DNA of 12,710 nucleotides from Chloroflexota bacterium (GCA_030666985.1 DAOUWT010000053.1:1-12710), one strand, 5' to 3'. Positions 1 to 7,590 are shown, counted from the first letter of the stretch. Translations and numbers: made by a program. The notes: a model not told the origin generated them from the sequence alone.

Positions 1-17
1 CGCGCACGAGACGCACC

Positions 18-60
18 CCTCCCCAAAATTTGACACGTATTTTGTCACATTTGGGGGAGG
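18..60. repeat. Imperfect hairpin with G/C-rich base
   Basis: Positions 18-35 pair with 43-60 at 16 of 18 positions around the 7-nt loop CGTATTT. The inner stem is AAATTTGACA against TGTCACATTT and the base is CCTCCCC against GGGGAGG. No T-run follows, so it is a poor intrinsic terminator. The layout (C-rich arm, AAAT..GACA, TGTC..ATTTGGGGG, then a second G-rich block at 64-71) matches the element at 7489-7590, which suggests one repeat family. Whether it acts as DNA or RNA is unknown. Confidence 0.6.
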
Positions 61-79
61 CCGGGAGGGGGCACCGGCT

Positions 80-110
80 TTGACTTTTCCAGAGTTTTTA
101 GAAATATAGT
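80..110 (+). promoter_or_regulatory. Weak candidate promoter for the coiled-coil gene
   Basis: TTGACT at 80-85 and TATAGT at 105-110 resemble sigma70-type -35 and -10 boxes. The spacer is 19 bp, longer than the usual 17. It is the best promoter-like pair seen ahead of the gene at 214. The call is tentative. Confidence 0.25.
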
Positions 111-121
111 CAATTGCGACC

Positions 122-187
122 CGTGTTTCACGCAACACGCAACACGCTACATCGCGAAGCATCCCCGGAGGGGGACGCAACACGAAT
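122..187. repeat. Short degenerate heptamer array
   Basis: Units in strict 7-bp register are CGTGTTT (122-128), CACGCAA (129-135), CACGCAA (136-142), CACGCTA (143-149) and CATCGCG (150-156). After a small C4/G5 hairpin around 163-173, GACGCAA and CACGAAT follow at 174-187. The first unit reads CGTG and the rest CACG, so the orientation flips within the array. It has the same period as the arrays near 1397, 9638, 10910, 11770 and 12644. Confidence 0.55.
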
Positions 188-213
188 TTGAAAAACAAAT
201 CAGGAGAATCAAC

Positions 214-1392
214 ATGGAGTTAGAACAGTTTGAAAAACGCCTCGATTGGCTTGATGAAGAACATCGGAAAGATAAAAATAGAATAGGGGAATTAGAAGAT
301 AAAATCCTGTCCCTAGAAGGAAAATTGGACCTTGCTCAAAAGAAAGATGTTGAACTTGATGGCGAGGTAACTCGTCTCCGGATGACGGTGGCCCGGGTAG
401 ACGATTTTGATGCGACTTTGGCAGACCTTCGCGTGGACAGTGGCCGCGCTCTCAAAGATTCCGAAAAACAAGTGAGAAATTGGATAGAAGAAGCGAAGAA
501 TTTGCTTGGCTCCCGCGTTGAAGGCGTTAGCACAAGTGTAGAGCAATTGCGTAAGGACTTGGATACCATTCCTGAATTAGAAAAGCAAATGACCGCTCGA
601 ATTGGGGAAGAAACCCGATTGACAAATACTATCAGTGCAGTCAAGAAAACCCTTGCCGATATTGAGAAAAAATCAGAGGAACAACTTCGCCAATATCGTC
701 TTGCTAAAGAAGAACTCCAGAGGGATAGTAAACGTCTCACAGACCTCCATGGTGAAGTCACCGCCGCCCGCAAACGTCTCGACGAGCAGCGTGGTCGTAT
801 GGACTTGGTAGAGGCCGATGCCAAGAAGGTCAGGCCACGTTTGGATGAACTGGATGCTCAACGCCGGGAATTGCTCCAAGAACAAGAGTACTTCATTGAG
901 AAAGAGGCCTTGAAATCTGCCGAACGTGAGAATGTCTGGAAAACGTGGCAAACACGCTTCGAAGCCATTGAGAAGCAAGCCGCCGAGCTTAATGACCAAT
1001 TACTATCCCTGGATGCCACTCACCGCACGGTCAAACACATGCACAACGACGTGAATGACCTCTCCGGGCAAGTAGACCGGCGTGTAAACGAAATCACTGA
1101 GATGCAGCGCCTCGCCGACGAGCGTTTCCGTCAAGAGTGGAACACCTTCAAAGCCGATGACCAAAAACGGTGGATGAATTACACCCTTTCCCAGAAAGAG
1201 CAGCGCGATGAAACGGAGCGCCGCACTGGAAAATTCGAGGAACGGCTCACGATTTTGGAAGACACCCTTCAAGAAGTAGAAGACCAGATCCGGCAAGTCA
1301 GCGGACAAACTGGAAAACAACTCCAAACCCTCCTGACCATGGCTCGCGACTGGGTCTCTGAATATGAGCAAATCATGGACGGCATACGCTAA
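214..1392 (+). CDS. Coiled-coil protein of unknown function
   Basis: This 392-residue protein was not recognised as any named family. It is strongly charged, rich in Glu, Lys, Arg, Gln and Leu, and almost free of Pro and Gly. Heptad-like spacing of Leu/Ile/Val runs through most of its length, clearest at about residues 10-60, 130-230 and 240-370. It has no signal peptide, no membrane segment and no visible catalytic motif, so a cytoplasmic structural or scaffold role is likely (inference). The start is supported by AGGAG at 202-206, 7 nt upstream of ATG. Long coiled coils give false similarity to SMC, myosin and tape-measure proteins, so similarity searches may mislead. It ends 106 bp before selB, with a repeat tract between them, so shared transcription is possible but not shown. 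Confidence 0.75.
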   Translation: MELEQFEKRLDWLDEEHRKDKNRIGELEDKILSLEGKLDLAQKKDVELDGEVTRLRMTVARVDDFDATLADLRVDSGRALKDSEKQVRNWIEEAKNLLGSRVEGVSTSVEQLRKDLDTIPELEKQMTARIGEETRLTNTISAVKKTLADIEKKSEEQLRQYRLAKEELQRDSKRLTDLHGEVTAARKRLDEQRGRMDLVEADAKKVRPRLDELDAQRRELLQEQEYFIEKEALKSAERENVWKTWQTRFEAIEKQAAELNDQLLSLDATHRTVKHMHNDVNDLSGQVDRRVNEITEMQRLADERFRQEWNTFKADDQKRWMNYTLSQKEQRDETERRTGKFEERLTILEDTLQEVEDQIRQVSGQTGKQLQTLLTMARDWVSEYEQIMDGIR

Positions 1393-1396
1393 CAAT

Positions 1397-1498
1397 TAGG
1401 AATCAGGTACTAGGTACTAGGAATCAGGCCTTAGTCTCCTAGTCACTAGTCCCCAATACCCAATATCCCAATATCCCAATATACCAACATACCAACCC
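1397..1498. repeat. Strand-switching 7/8-bp repeat tract before selB
   Basis: The left half reads TAGGAAT, CAGGTAC, TAGGTAC, TAGGAAT, CAGGCCT (1397-1431, period 7, G-rich). The middle is TAGTCTC, CTAGTCA, CTAGTCC (1432-1452). The right half is C-rich: CCAATAC (1453-1459), then octamers CCAATATC, CCAATATC, CCAATATA, CCAACATA and a final CCAACCC ending at 1498. The tract fills almost the whole intergenic gap and abuts the selB ATG at 1499, leaving no Shine-Dalgarno sequence. Confidence 0.65.
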
Positions 1499-3391
1499 AT
1501 GCACGTAATCGGAACCGCAGGACACGTTGACCACGGAAAATCAGCCCTAATCGAAGCCTTTACAAACGTCCACCCCGACCGCTTGGCCGAAGAGCGCGAG
1601 CGAGGGATGAGCATAGTCTTAGGCTTCGCTTGGCTAGAGCTGCCTACCGGCGAGGAGATTGGCATTGTCGATGTCCCCGGCCATCGCGACTTCATCGAAA
1701 ACATGCTCTCAGGCATTGGGGGAATTGACGCCGCGCTTTTTGTGGTGGCTGCCGACGAGGGCGTCATGCCTCAAACCACCGAGCACCTCGCCATTTTGGA
1801 CTTGCTAGAAATTCCCAGCGGCGTGGTGGCCCTTACTAAAATCGACCTTATTGATGACCCCGATTGGCTTGACTTGGTTGAGCTGGATTTGAGCGAAACT
1901 TTGGAGGGCACTGTCCTGGAAGATGCGCCCATCGTCAGGGTGTCGGCAAAAACGGGGGAGGGGGTGGGGGAGCTGCTTCAAATCCTGGGGGATGCTTTAT
2001 CCTCCCGGCCACCGCGTCCAAACCTGGGGCGTCCCCGCCTCTCCGTAGACCGCGCTTTCACCGTCCCCGGCTTCGGCACCGTCGTCACCGGCACCCTCCT
2101 GGATGGCAAGCTGCGCGTGGGGGATAAGGTCGTCATCCTCCCTGGGGGGCGCGAGGGGCGGGTGCGGGGGCTGCAAACCCACCAGCGGGCCGAGGAGGTC
2201 GCCATCCCCGGCAGCCGCACCGCTGTCAACATCTCTGGCGTGGATGTGGCGGACATCCAGCGCGGGGATGTGGTGGCCCATCCCGGCACGTATTCCCCGA
2301 CCCGGCGCTTTGACGTTCGCTTCCGCCTCCTCCCCGATGTTATCAAGCCCCTCACTCATAACGTAGAAGCCAAACTCTTTTTAGGGGCGGATGAAACCCT
2401 GGCCCGCGTGCGCCTCTTGGGGACGGATTTACTCCTTCCCGGCGAGGAAGGCTGGCTGCAAATAGAAACCCCCGAACCCGTGGTGGCCCTGCGGGGGGAT
2501 CACTACATTTTGCGGCGTCCCTCCCCGGGGGAGACGCTGGGGGGAGGGGTGGTGCTGGACCCGCAGCCGGGATACCGCCACAAACGCTTCGATGCCGATG
2601 TCCTGGCCCGCCTGGAAGCTCTGGCCGGGGGGAATCCCACGGACATCCTGCGGCAAATCATCCGTGGGGCCGGTGTTAGCCCGTGGGGGGATGTTCTCAC
2701 TAAGGCCAGTCTCAGCGAAGACGTGGCTGGCAAATCCTTAGATACACTCACCGCCGAGGGATTCGCTGTCCTAATTGGATTTGAAAACGATGCTCAAAGG
2801 CTGATCGGCCATTCCCCCTATTGGGAAAACTTGCGAAATGAATTAGTCGCCAAAGTGGAGGAATATCACCTCACTTACCCCCTGCGGGTGGGCATGTCGA
2901 GCGAAGAGTTGAAGAGTCAGGCCAAAATTTCAGGGCGCATCTTCGAGGCCTCTGTGAAAAAATTGGGGGAAGAAAAACGCCTTATACAAGAGGGTCCCGT
3001 GGTAGCAATTCCCGCCCATGAAATTGAATTCACGCCCGAACAACAAAGCCAAATTGATGCTTTGCTCAAAAAATTCAGCGCAAACCCATACCAGCCGCCA
3101 ACTATAAAAGAATGTCATGAGGCTGTGGGAGAAGAAATTTATACCGCCCTAGTAGTCACCGGGGAGCTAAGGCCAGTCTCAGATGAAGTGGTTTTTACTA
3201 GCATGGCCTATCGCAAAATAGTTGAAGCGGTCAAAGCCTGGCTGCGGGTTAACAAAACCATCACCGTTGCCCAGGCCCGAGACCAATTTGGCAGCAGCCG
3301 GCGTTATGTTCTAGCAATTTTAGACCATCTGGATGCTGAGGGGGTCACTGTGAGAGTGGGGGATGTGCGGCAGTTGAAGATGGCGGTGTAG
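1499..3391 (+). CDS. selB: Selenocysteine-specific translation elongation factor SelB
   Basis: SelB is a translational GTPase that carries Sec-tRNA to the ribosome at UGA codons followed by a SECIS RNA element. The 630-residue length is normal. Visible GTPase motifs are GHVDHGKS (residues 8-15, P-loop), DVPGH (58-62), TKID (113-116) and VSAKTG (148-153). Domain II shows DRAFTVPGFGTVVTGT (183-198), the SelB/EF-Tu beta-barrel signature. Domain III spans about 265-360. The remainder (about 365-630) is the SelB winged-helix tail that binds SECIS RNA. The G2 loop reads RGMSIVLGF where family members usually have RGITIDLGF, so the Mg-binding Thr is Ser. No selA, selD or tRNA-Sec lies in the window. 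The ATG sits against a repeat tract without a Shine-Dalgarno sequence. Codons in the middle (about 1930-2690) are much richer in G runs than at either end. Confidence 0.95.
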   Translation: MHVIGTAGHVDHGKSALIEAFTNVHPDRLAEERERGMSIVLGFAWLELPTGEEIGIVDVPGHRDFIENMLSGIGGIDAALFVVAADEGVMPQTTEHLAILDLLEIPSGVVALTKIDLIDDPDWLDLVELDLSETLEGTVLEDAPIVRVSAKTGEGVGELLQILGDALSSRPPRPNLGRPRLSVDRAFTVPGFGTVVTGTLLDGKLRVGDKVVILPGGREGRVRGLQTHQRAEEVAIPGSRTAVNISGVDVADIQRGDVVAHPGTYSPTRRFDVRFRLLPDVIKPLTHNVEAKLFLGADETLARVRLLGTDLLLPGEEGWLQIETPEPVVALRGDHYILRRPSPGETLGGGVVLDPQPGYRHKRFDADVLARLEALAGGNPTDILRQIIRGAGVSPWGDVLTKASLSEDVAGKSLDTLTAEGFAVLIGFENDAQRLIGHSPYWENLRNELVAKVEEYHLTYPLRVGMSSEELKSQAKISGRIFEASVKKLGEEKRLIQEGPVVAIPAHEIEFTPEQQSQIDALLKKFSANPYQPPTIKECHEAVGEEIYTALVVTGELRPVSDEVVFTSMAYRKIVEAVKAWLRVNKTITVAQARDQFGSSRRYVLAILDHLDAEGVTVRVGDVRQLKMAV

Positions 3392-3487
3392 ATTTTATGG
3401 TATAGTTTTATATGTCTTGTGTATAAGTTTTGGGATTGCTTTGCTGAGTGAGCCTCTAACGGTAAACAAACCGAAGGAATAATGTCT

Positions 3488-5194
3488 ATGAAAGATAAAA
3501 ATGCTTATCGAAAAATTGAAGTGGGCAGCATTATTTTATTCCTTTGTATAACCCTCCTTCTTTTAGCTCTAAATCCCTCACAGGGCGTGAATGCGGTCAG
3601 TAGTGAGACTCTCCCCAGCGCAAAATTGGAAGCCTATGCTTACGCCATGCCGCATCAGGGATGGGCCCCGATGACGGTCTATTTCAGCGCGTTTGGCAGC
3701 CAATCGCAAAGCGGCACAATCGCCAGCTACGAATGGGATTTGGATGGAAACGGTCTCTACGACACCGATGCCAGCGCAGATGGGGGCTATGCCAGCTATA
3801 CCTATACCAAACCGGGCCAATATCTTGTCACCGTGCGCGTAACCGATGATGTAGGGAACTCATCCACTGCCAATACGATGGTAACAGTGAAGCATCCCTC
3901 CTCCAGCAGTGTGGATTATTGGACAATTTTCGATGATACCCAAGTGCAGCGCGTTGAGTTGCAAATTACCAAAGCAAATTGGGATTTGATGTGGGAGCAG
4001 CCTGATTCCAAAAAGCGCGTAGAAGCTGATTTTCTCATTTTTGGCGAATTGGTCGAATCCGTTGCTGTCAGCATGAAGGGAAATGGCTCTCTGGGCGGCT
4101 CTGGCGAAAAGAAATCCTGGAAAATTGATACAGATTATTTTGTCGATGGGCAAGAATATCGCAATTTGAAACAACTTCTCTTCCACAATAATTTTATGGA
4201 TGCCTCCATGCTCCGCGAGAAAATGGGCTACGATATGAGTGCCTTTGCTGGCGTTCCAGCCGGGCATACAGCTTATGTTGAATTTTGGATAGATATTACA
4301 GACGATGAAAATCCATCCGAGTATTGGGGTGTTTATACAATGGTTGAGCGCGTGGATGCAAAATACGTCCGCAATCGCTTCGGCAACGATAATGGGACGG
4401 GCAATCTCTATAAAGCCGATGCCTGGTTTGAGCAGGGCGCGGCGGACTTGGTTTATTATGGCGAAAATATCGAAGATTATCCCAAACCACGCGGCGAGGT
4501 TGCTTATGGCTTGCAGACCAATACAGACGCTCCAGATTACAGCGATATTATCAATCTCTGCTATGTGATTGACGGTGTGGAATATGACTCAGAAGCAGAG
4601 TTCACCCAATCGCTCGAAAAAGTGCTCAATGTAGATGGCTATTTGCGTTATACGGCTGTTCTTTTTACGCATCTCAATTTAGACACTTATCAATACACGG
4701 GCAACAATTTCTATCTTTATCACGATCCCACAACGGGAAAATTTGAATTCCTGGCTTGGGATTTAAATAGCTCATGGATGTCTAATGCAGAATACCCCCT
4801 CTACGGCGAATCTTGTTGTCAGGGACCTGTGCAGTGGTCGCCTCTATTTACAAAAGTCTTTCAGGTTGCGCGTTACCGCCAAGATTACGCGGCCTATGTC
4901 GATTTGCTAACCCGCTACTGGTTCAACGACAGCTACTTCCCCGCGCAGGCAGCGGCTTGGCAGACAATGATTTCGCCTTATCTGGCAAAAGAAACCGGCG
5001 ACAAAGCCTATATAGGGACAGATACTTTATATAGTCTCGACCAATTCACAAACGAGCGCACGGGCATAGTCTCCTTGACCAGTCAGCGCAGCCAATATTT
5101 GCAATCCCTGCTTTTGTCTGGTCAATGGCGGACGATTATCCCTGAGGCAAACGTGAATAAAAATACTGTTGGAAATTTCAATGAAATGCACTAA
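3488..5194 (+). CDS. Exported PKD-domain + CotH-kinase-like protein
   Basis: The likely start is the ATG at 3488 (568 residues). AAGGA at 3474-3478 lies 9 nt from it but only 3 nt from the in-frame ATG at 3482. Residues about 12-36 form a signal peptide (hydrophobic SIILFLCITLLLLAL, then VNA before the cleavage site). Residues about 48-135 are a PKD fold, with YEWDLDGNG and a Tyr-rich strand ending in VTVRVTDD. Residues about 145-540 match the CotH family (spore-coat-H-like atypical protein kinases): MKGNGS, SWKIDTD, LLFHNNFMDASMLREKMGYD, YWGVYTMVERVD, NNFYLYHD and the AWDLNSSW block near residue 426, which may be the metal-binding Asp. The protein probably acts outside the membrane. A 13-nt gap to the next gene argues for an operon. 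Family membership is clear; the substrate is unknown. Confidence 0.88.
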   Translation: MKDKNAYRKIEVGSIILFLCITLLLLALNPSQGVNAVSSETLPSAKLEAYAYAMPHQGWAPMTVYFSAFGSQSQSGTIASYEWDLDGNGLYDTDASADGGYASYTYTKPGQYLVTVRVTDDVGNSSTANTMVTVKHPSSSSVDYWTIFDDTQVQRVELQITKANWDLMWEQPDSKKRVEADFLIFGELVESVAVSMKGNGSLGGSGEKKSWKIDTDYFVDGQEYRNLKQLLFHNNFMDASMLREKMGYDMSAFAGVPAGHTAYVEFWIDITDDENPSEYWGVYTMVERVDAKYVRNRFGNDNGTGNLYKADAWFEQGAADLVYYGENIEDYPKPRGEVAYGLQTNTDAPDYSDIINLCYVIDGVEYDSEAEFTQSLEKVLNVDGYLRYTAVLFTHLNLDTYQYTGNNFYLYHDPTTGKFEFLAWDLNSSWMSNAEYPLYGESCCQGPVQWSPLFTKVFQVARYRQDYAAYVDLLTRYWFNDSYFPAQAAAWQTMISPYLAKETGDKAYIGTDTLYSLDQFTNERTGIVSLTSQRSQYLQSLLLSGQWRTIIPEANVNKNTVGNFNEMH

Positions 5195-5207
5195 AAAAGG
5201 AGAAAAA

Positions 5208-6644
5208 ATGAACAGAAAAAGAATTCTAATTCTTACCCTTCTACTTCTATTTCTATTTCTTATCCCCGGCATTGTTCAGGCGCAAGAAAACGGATTCACC
5301 GAAAGCTTCGATGATTCCAATCTCCACGAATGGGAAGCACCCTATAATGTGAGTGTGGCAGATGGGGTTTTGAAAATAGGCGATGGCGGCTTTGCGCTCC
5401 ACTTTGGTGATTGGTCTGAAATCACCCTGACGCTCAAATTCAAATTCTCCGGCGAAGGGGAGGGAGCGGTCAATTATTATTTCCGTGACGAAGGGCGTTA
5501 TGGTTTCGTTTTTTCTGAAAACCTCCTCTATCTCGAAAAAGAAACGCCGCAGGGTATGGAATCTTTGGGGGATGCAAGAGCCGAAGTCCTCCAGCCCAAC
5601 ACATGGATCACGCTTAAAATTGTTGTGAGCAGCGGGGAGCATAAAATTTATCTCAACGATGAGCTTCAAGTAACTGTTACAGATTCAGACCCGCTAAAAA
5701 CGGGCGCAATTATGCTCAACTCTCGTGGATTAAATCTTGAATTCGATGATTTGAGTGTGCAGGGAACCCCCGGGGATGGCGCAATCTTTGACGAAGCTCC
5801 CGCCGAAGAGGAAGCACCCCCTGCGGGGGAAGAACCACCATCCGTGGGGGAAGAATCTCCCCCTGCTGGAGAGGAATCATCACCTATGGGGGAAGAATCT
5901 CCACCTGTTGGGGAGGAAAGTTCCCCAGCAACAGATACAACACAATCCGCTGCGACAACTCAAACAAAGGATAATCTCATGCAAGAATTTTTCTCCAGTC
6001 AGGCAAATCCCACCGATTTGACCACCTTTTTAATCAATATGATTTTGGCGGCTATCTCTGCCTATATTCTGAGTCTGGTTTATATTCATTGGGGATCCTC
6101 GCTTTCAAATCGACGCAAATTTGCAGCTAATTTTATGTTGATGACGATTACAACGACCTTTATCATTTTGATTGTGCGTTCATCTGTAGCCTTGAGTCTT
6201 GGCTTGGTCGGTGCGCTCTCAATTGTGCGTTTTCGTACCGCAGTCAAAGAACCAGAAGAGTTAGCCTATCTCTTTTTCTCCATCGGGATTGGTATTGGTT
6301 TGGGCGATAATCAACGTCTGATTACGATGCTGGCATTGGCGATTGGGATTGTCATCATCGGGCTGAACAAAGTAATGCGCCGCACAGAAGCGGATGTGAA
6401 TCTACATCTCTCTGTTGCCAGCCATAACCCCGCCAAAGTGGAGTTGGAGCAGATTGAAGCCGTTTTGCGGAAACACACTGCCAAGATGAAGCTGCTCCGC
6501 TTCGATGAAACAGACGAGATGCTCGAGGCGGGATTCTTAGTCGAATTTCGGGAAATGAGTCAGTTAAACGAGACCAAGTCCAATTTAAGGGCCTTATCGG
6601 AGCAGATTGAGATTACCTTTATGGATAATAAGGGAATTTGGTAG
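5208..6644 (+). CDS. Exported lectin-like domain fused to DUF4956 membrane domain
   Basis: The start is ATG 5208 (478 residues), with AAGGAG at 5197-5202 five nt upstream; an open frame runs further upstream without a ribosome site. A signal peptide (residues 1-26, cleavage after VQA) leads to a beta-rich domain, about 28-195, of concanavalin/DUF1080-like appearance: FDDSNLHEWE near its start and LEFDDLSVQG near its end. Residues 207-241 are five GEE(S/P)xPx heptapeptides forming an acidic spacer. From about 272 come hydrophobic helices near 272-293, 307-339, 352-366 and 370-386. The DUF4956 signature GLVGALSIVRFRTAVKEPEE lies at 331-350. A soluble tail follows, about 392-478. DUF4956 genes are commonly found beside VTC-domain genes; their function is not established. 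The exported front domain is an unusual addition, probably placing a glycan- or polymer-binding module outside the cell (inference). Confidence 0.85.
   Translation: MNRKRILILTLLLLFLFLIPGIVQAQENGFTESFDDSNLHEWEAPYNVSVADGVLKIGDGGFALHFGDWSEITLTLKFKFSGEGEGAVNYYFRDEGRYGFVFSENLLYLEKETPQGMESLGDARAEVLQPNTWITLKIVVSSGEHKIYLNDELQVTVTDSDPLKTGAIMLNSRGLNLEFDDLSVQGTPGDGAIFDEAPAEEEAPPAGEEPPSVGEESPPAGEESSPMGEESPPVGEESSPATDTTQSAATTQTKDNLMQEFFSSQANPTDLTTFLINMILAAISAYILSLVYIHWGSSLSNRRKFAANFMLMTITTTFIILIVRSSVALSLGLVGALSIVRFRTAVKEPEELAYLFFSIGIGIGLGDNQRLITMLALAIGIVIIGLNKVMRRTEADVNLHLSVASHNPAKVELEQIEAVLRKHTAKMKLLRFDETDEMLEAGFLVEFREMSQLNETKSNLRALSEQIEITFMDNKGIW
5826..5930 (+). repeat. Five 21-bp tandem repeats encoding a Glu/Pro/Ser linker
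   Basis: Five consecutive in-frame 21-bp units encode GEEPPSV, GEESPPA, GEESSPM, GEESPPV and GEESSPA. Units 2 and 4 are closest to each other and units 3 and 5 are similar, which suggests expansion of a 42-bp pair. They link the exported domain to the first membrane helix of the DUF4956 protein. Copy number could vary between strains. Confidence 0.8.
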
Positions 6645-6649
6645 AGAAG

Positions 6650-6721
6650 AAAACCACTAATCCTCGCTAATCATCACGAAAAACAAAATTTTAGCGTAGA
6701 TTAGTGAAGATGGGCGGTTTT
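6650..6721. repeat. Imperfect inverted repeat between the DUF4956 and VTC genes
   Basis: The left arm at 6650-6672 begins AAAACC and ends CGCTAATC. The right arm at 6699-6721 contains GATTAGTG and ends GGTTTT. The arms pair at most positions over about 23 bp. The A/T-rich centre lies at 6673-6698. It occupies most of the 106-bp gap in the operon. It could be an intergenic repeat element, an mRNA processing or stability hairpin, or an attenuator; no T-run marks it as a terminator. Confidence 0.55.
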
Positions 6722-6750
6722 AATAGAGTCTCCTATCTCAGGAATAAGAA

Positions 6751-7455
6751 ATGAACAATCCATCTACACAAGAAGCACAAGTCCGAGATTTTCGCTACGA
6801 GCGCAAATTCCGCATTGAAGAACTGGATGCCGCGCAAGTGCGAATGCTCGTCAAGCGTCATCCGAGCATTTTTTACGCGCCTTATCCGCCCCGCTATATC
6901 AATAATTTATATCTGGATACAGTTGATATGGAAAATTATCACGCCAATATGGCTGGCGCGGCAGATAGGCATAAAGTGCGTATCCGCTGGTATGGCGATT
7001 TGCTGGGCGGAATCAAAAACCCCGTTTTGGAGTTTAAGGTCAAAGAAGGCTTGGTGGGAGGCAAATATTCTTATCCCTTCCCCTCTTTTTCTCTGGATGC
7101 TGCATTCAGCCAAGATGGCTTTCAAAAATTGATTAAGCAATCAGATTTACCCGCTGCCATTCACTGGCATTTGCGTGATCTAAATGTGGTGCTATGCAAT
7201 CGATATTTTCGCTGGTATTACGCCACCAAAGACGGTAAATATCGCGTCACTATTGATAATGAAATGACTTATTTTCAGGTAAAAAGAGCGCATAATTATT
7301 TTCGGCATAAATTTATTGATCCAAAAGCCATTGTTGTAGAATTAAAATACGCCCGCGAGCTAGACCCTACAGCCAATAAAGTCGCTTCTTTTTTCCCCTT
7401 TAGAACGACCCGAAATTCTAAATATATGAGAGGTATTGAGCAGGTTTATTTGTGA
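6751..7455 (+). CDS. VTC domain protein (polyphosphate-polymerase-like)
   Basis: At 234 residues this is a stand-alone VTC domain of the triphosphate-tunnel superfamily, without the SPX domain of yeast Vtc4. In the yeast enzyme the tunnel makes polyphosphate from ATP. Basic and acidic tunnel residues are in family order: ERKF (17-20), NLYLDT (52-57), KVRIRWYG (75-82), LEFKVKEG (93-100), RYFRWYY (151-157), VTIDNEM (166-172), VVELKY (195-200) and RNSKYMRGIEQ (221-231). The paired Arg in RIRWYG and the ExK motifs look intact, so activity is plausible but not shown. There is no signal peptide or membrane segment, so it is probably cytoplasmic at the inner face. ATG 6751 has AGGAA a short distance upstream. 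It ends the CotH-DUF4956-VTC operon. Confidence 0.88.
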   Translation: MNNPSTQEAQVRDFRYERKFRIEELDAAQVRMLVKRHPSIFYAPYPPRYINNLYLDTVDMENYHANMAGAADRHKVRIRWYGDLLGGIKNPVLEFKVKEGLVGGKYSYPFPSFSLDAAFSQDGFQKLIKQSDLPAAIHWHLRDLNVVLCNRYFRWYYATKDGKYRVTIDNEMTYFQVKRAHNYFRHKFIDPKAIVVELKYARELDPTANKVASFFPFRTTRNSKYMRGIEQVYL

Positions 7456-7488
7456 AAAGGAAAACATATTCAGAAAATTACCCAATTT

Positions 7489-7590
7489 GCCCCCTCCCCT
7501 AGCGGAGCATCCTATCAGGGTAAATGCGACAGCTTTTCTGTCGCATTTGGGGGCACTCTGCGAGTATGCTTCGCGAAGGCTGGGTGGGGC
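7489..7590. repeat. Palindromic repeat element, second copy
   Basis: The core is a perfect 11-bp stem, AAATGCGACAG (7522-7532) against CTGTCGCATTT (7538-7548), with loop CTTTT, followed by five G. The flanks are imperfect terminal inverted repeats: GCCCCCTCCCCTAGCGGAGC on the left, ending GGGTGGGGC on the right. The right flank also holds the palindrome CTTCGCGAAG (7569-7578). It has no coding content. The skeleton matches 18-75 but the stem bases differ, as expected for a dispersed palindromic (REP/MITE-like) family. A terminator role for the upstream operon is possible, but no T-run follows. Confidence 0.6.

Noticed and set aside
3392..3487. tRNA-Sec or SECIS element next to selB
   Set aside because: The gap after selB shows no cloverleaf or suitable hairpin; it only offers weak TATAGT/TATAAG boxes for the CotH operon.
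5169..5207. 13-residue extension of the DUF4956 protein
   Set aside because: It would overlap the CotH gene and bury the signal peptide; the ATG at 5208 has AAGGAG five nt upstream.
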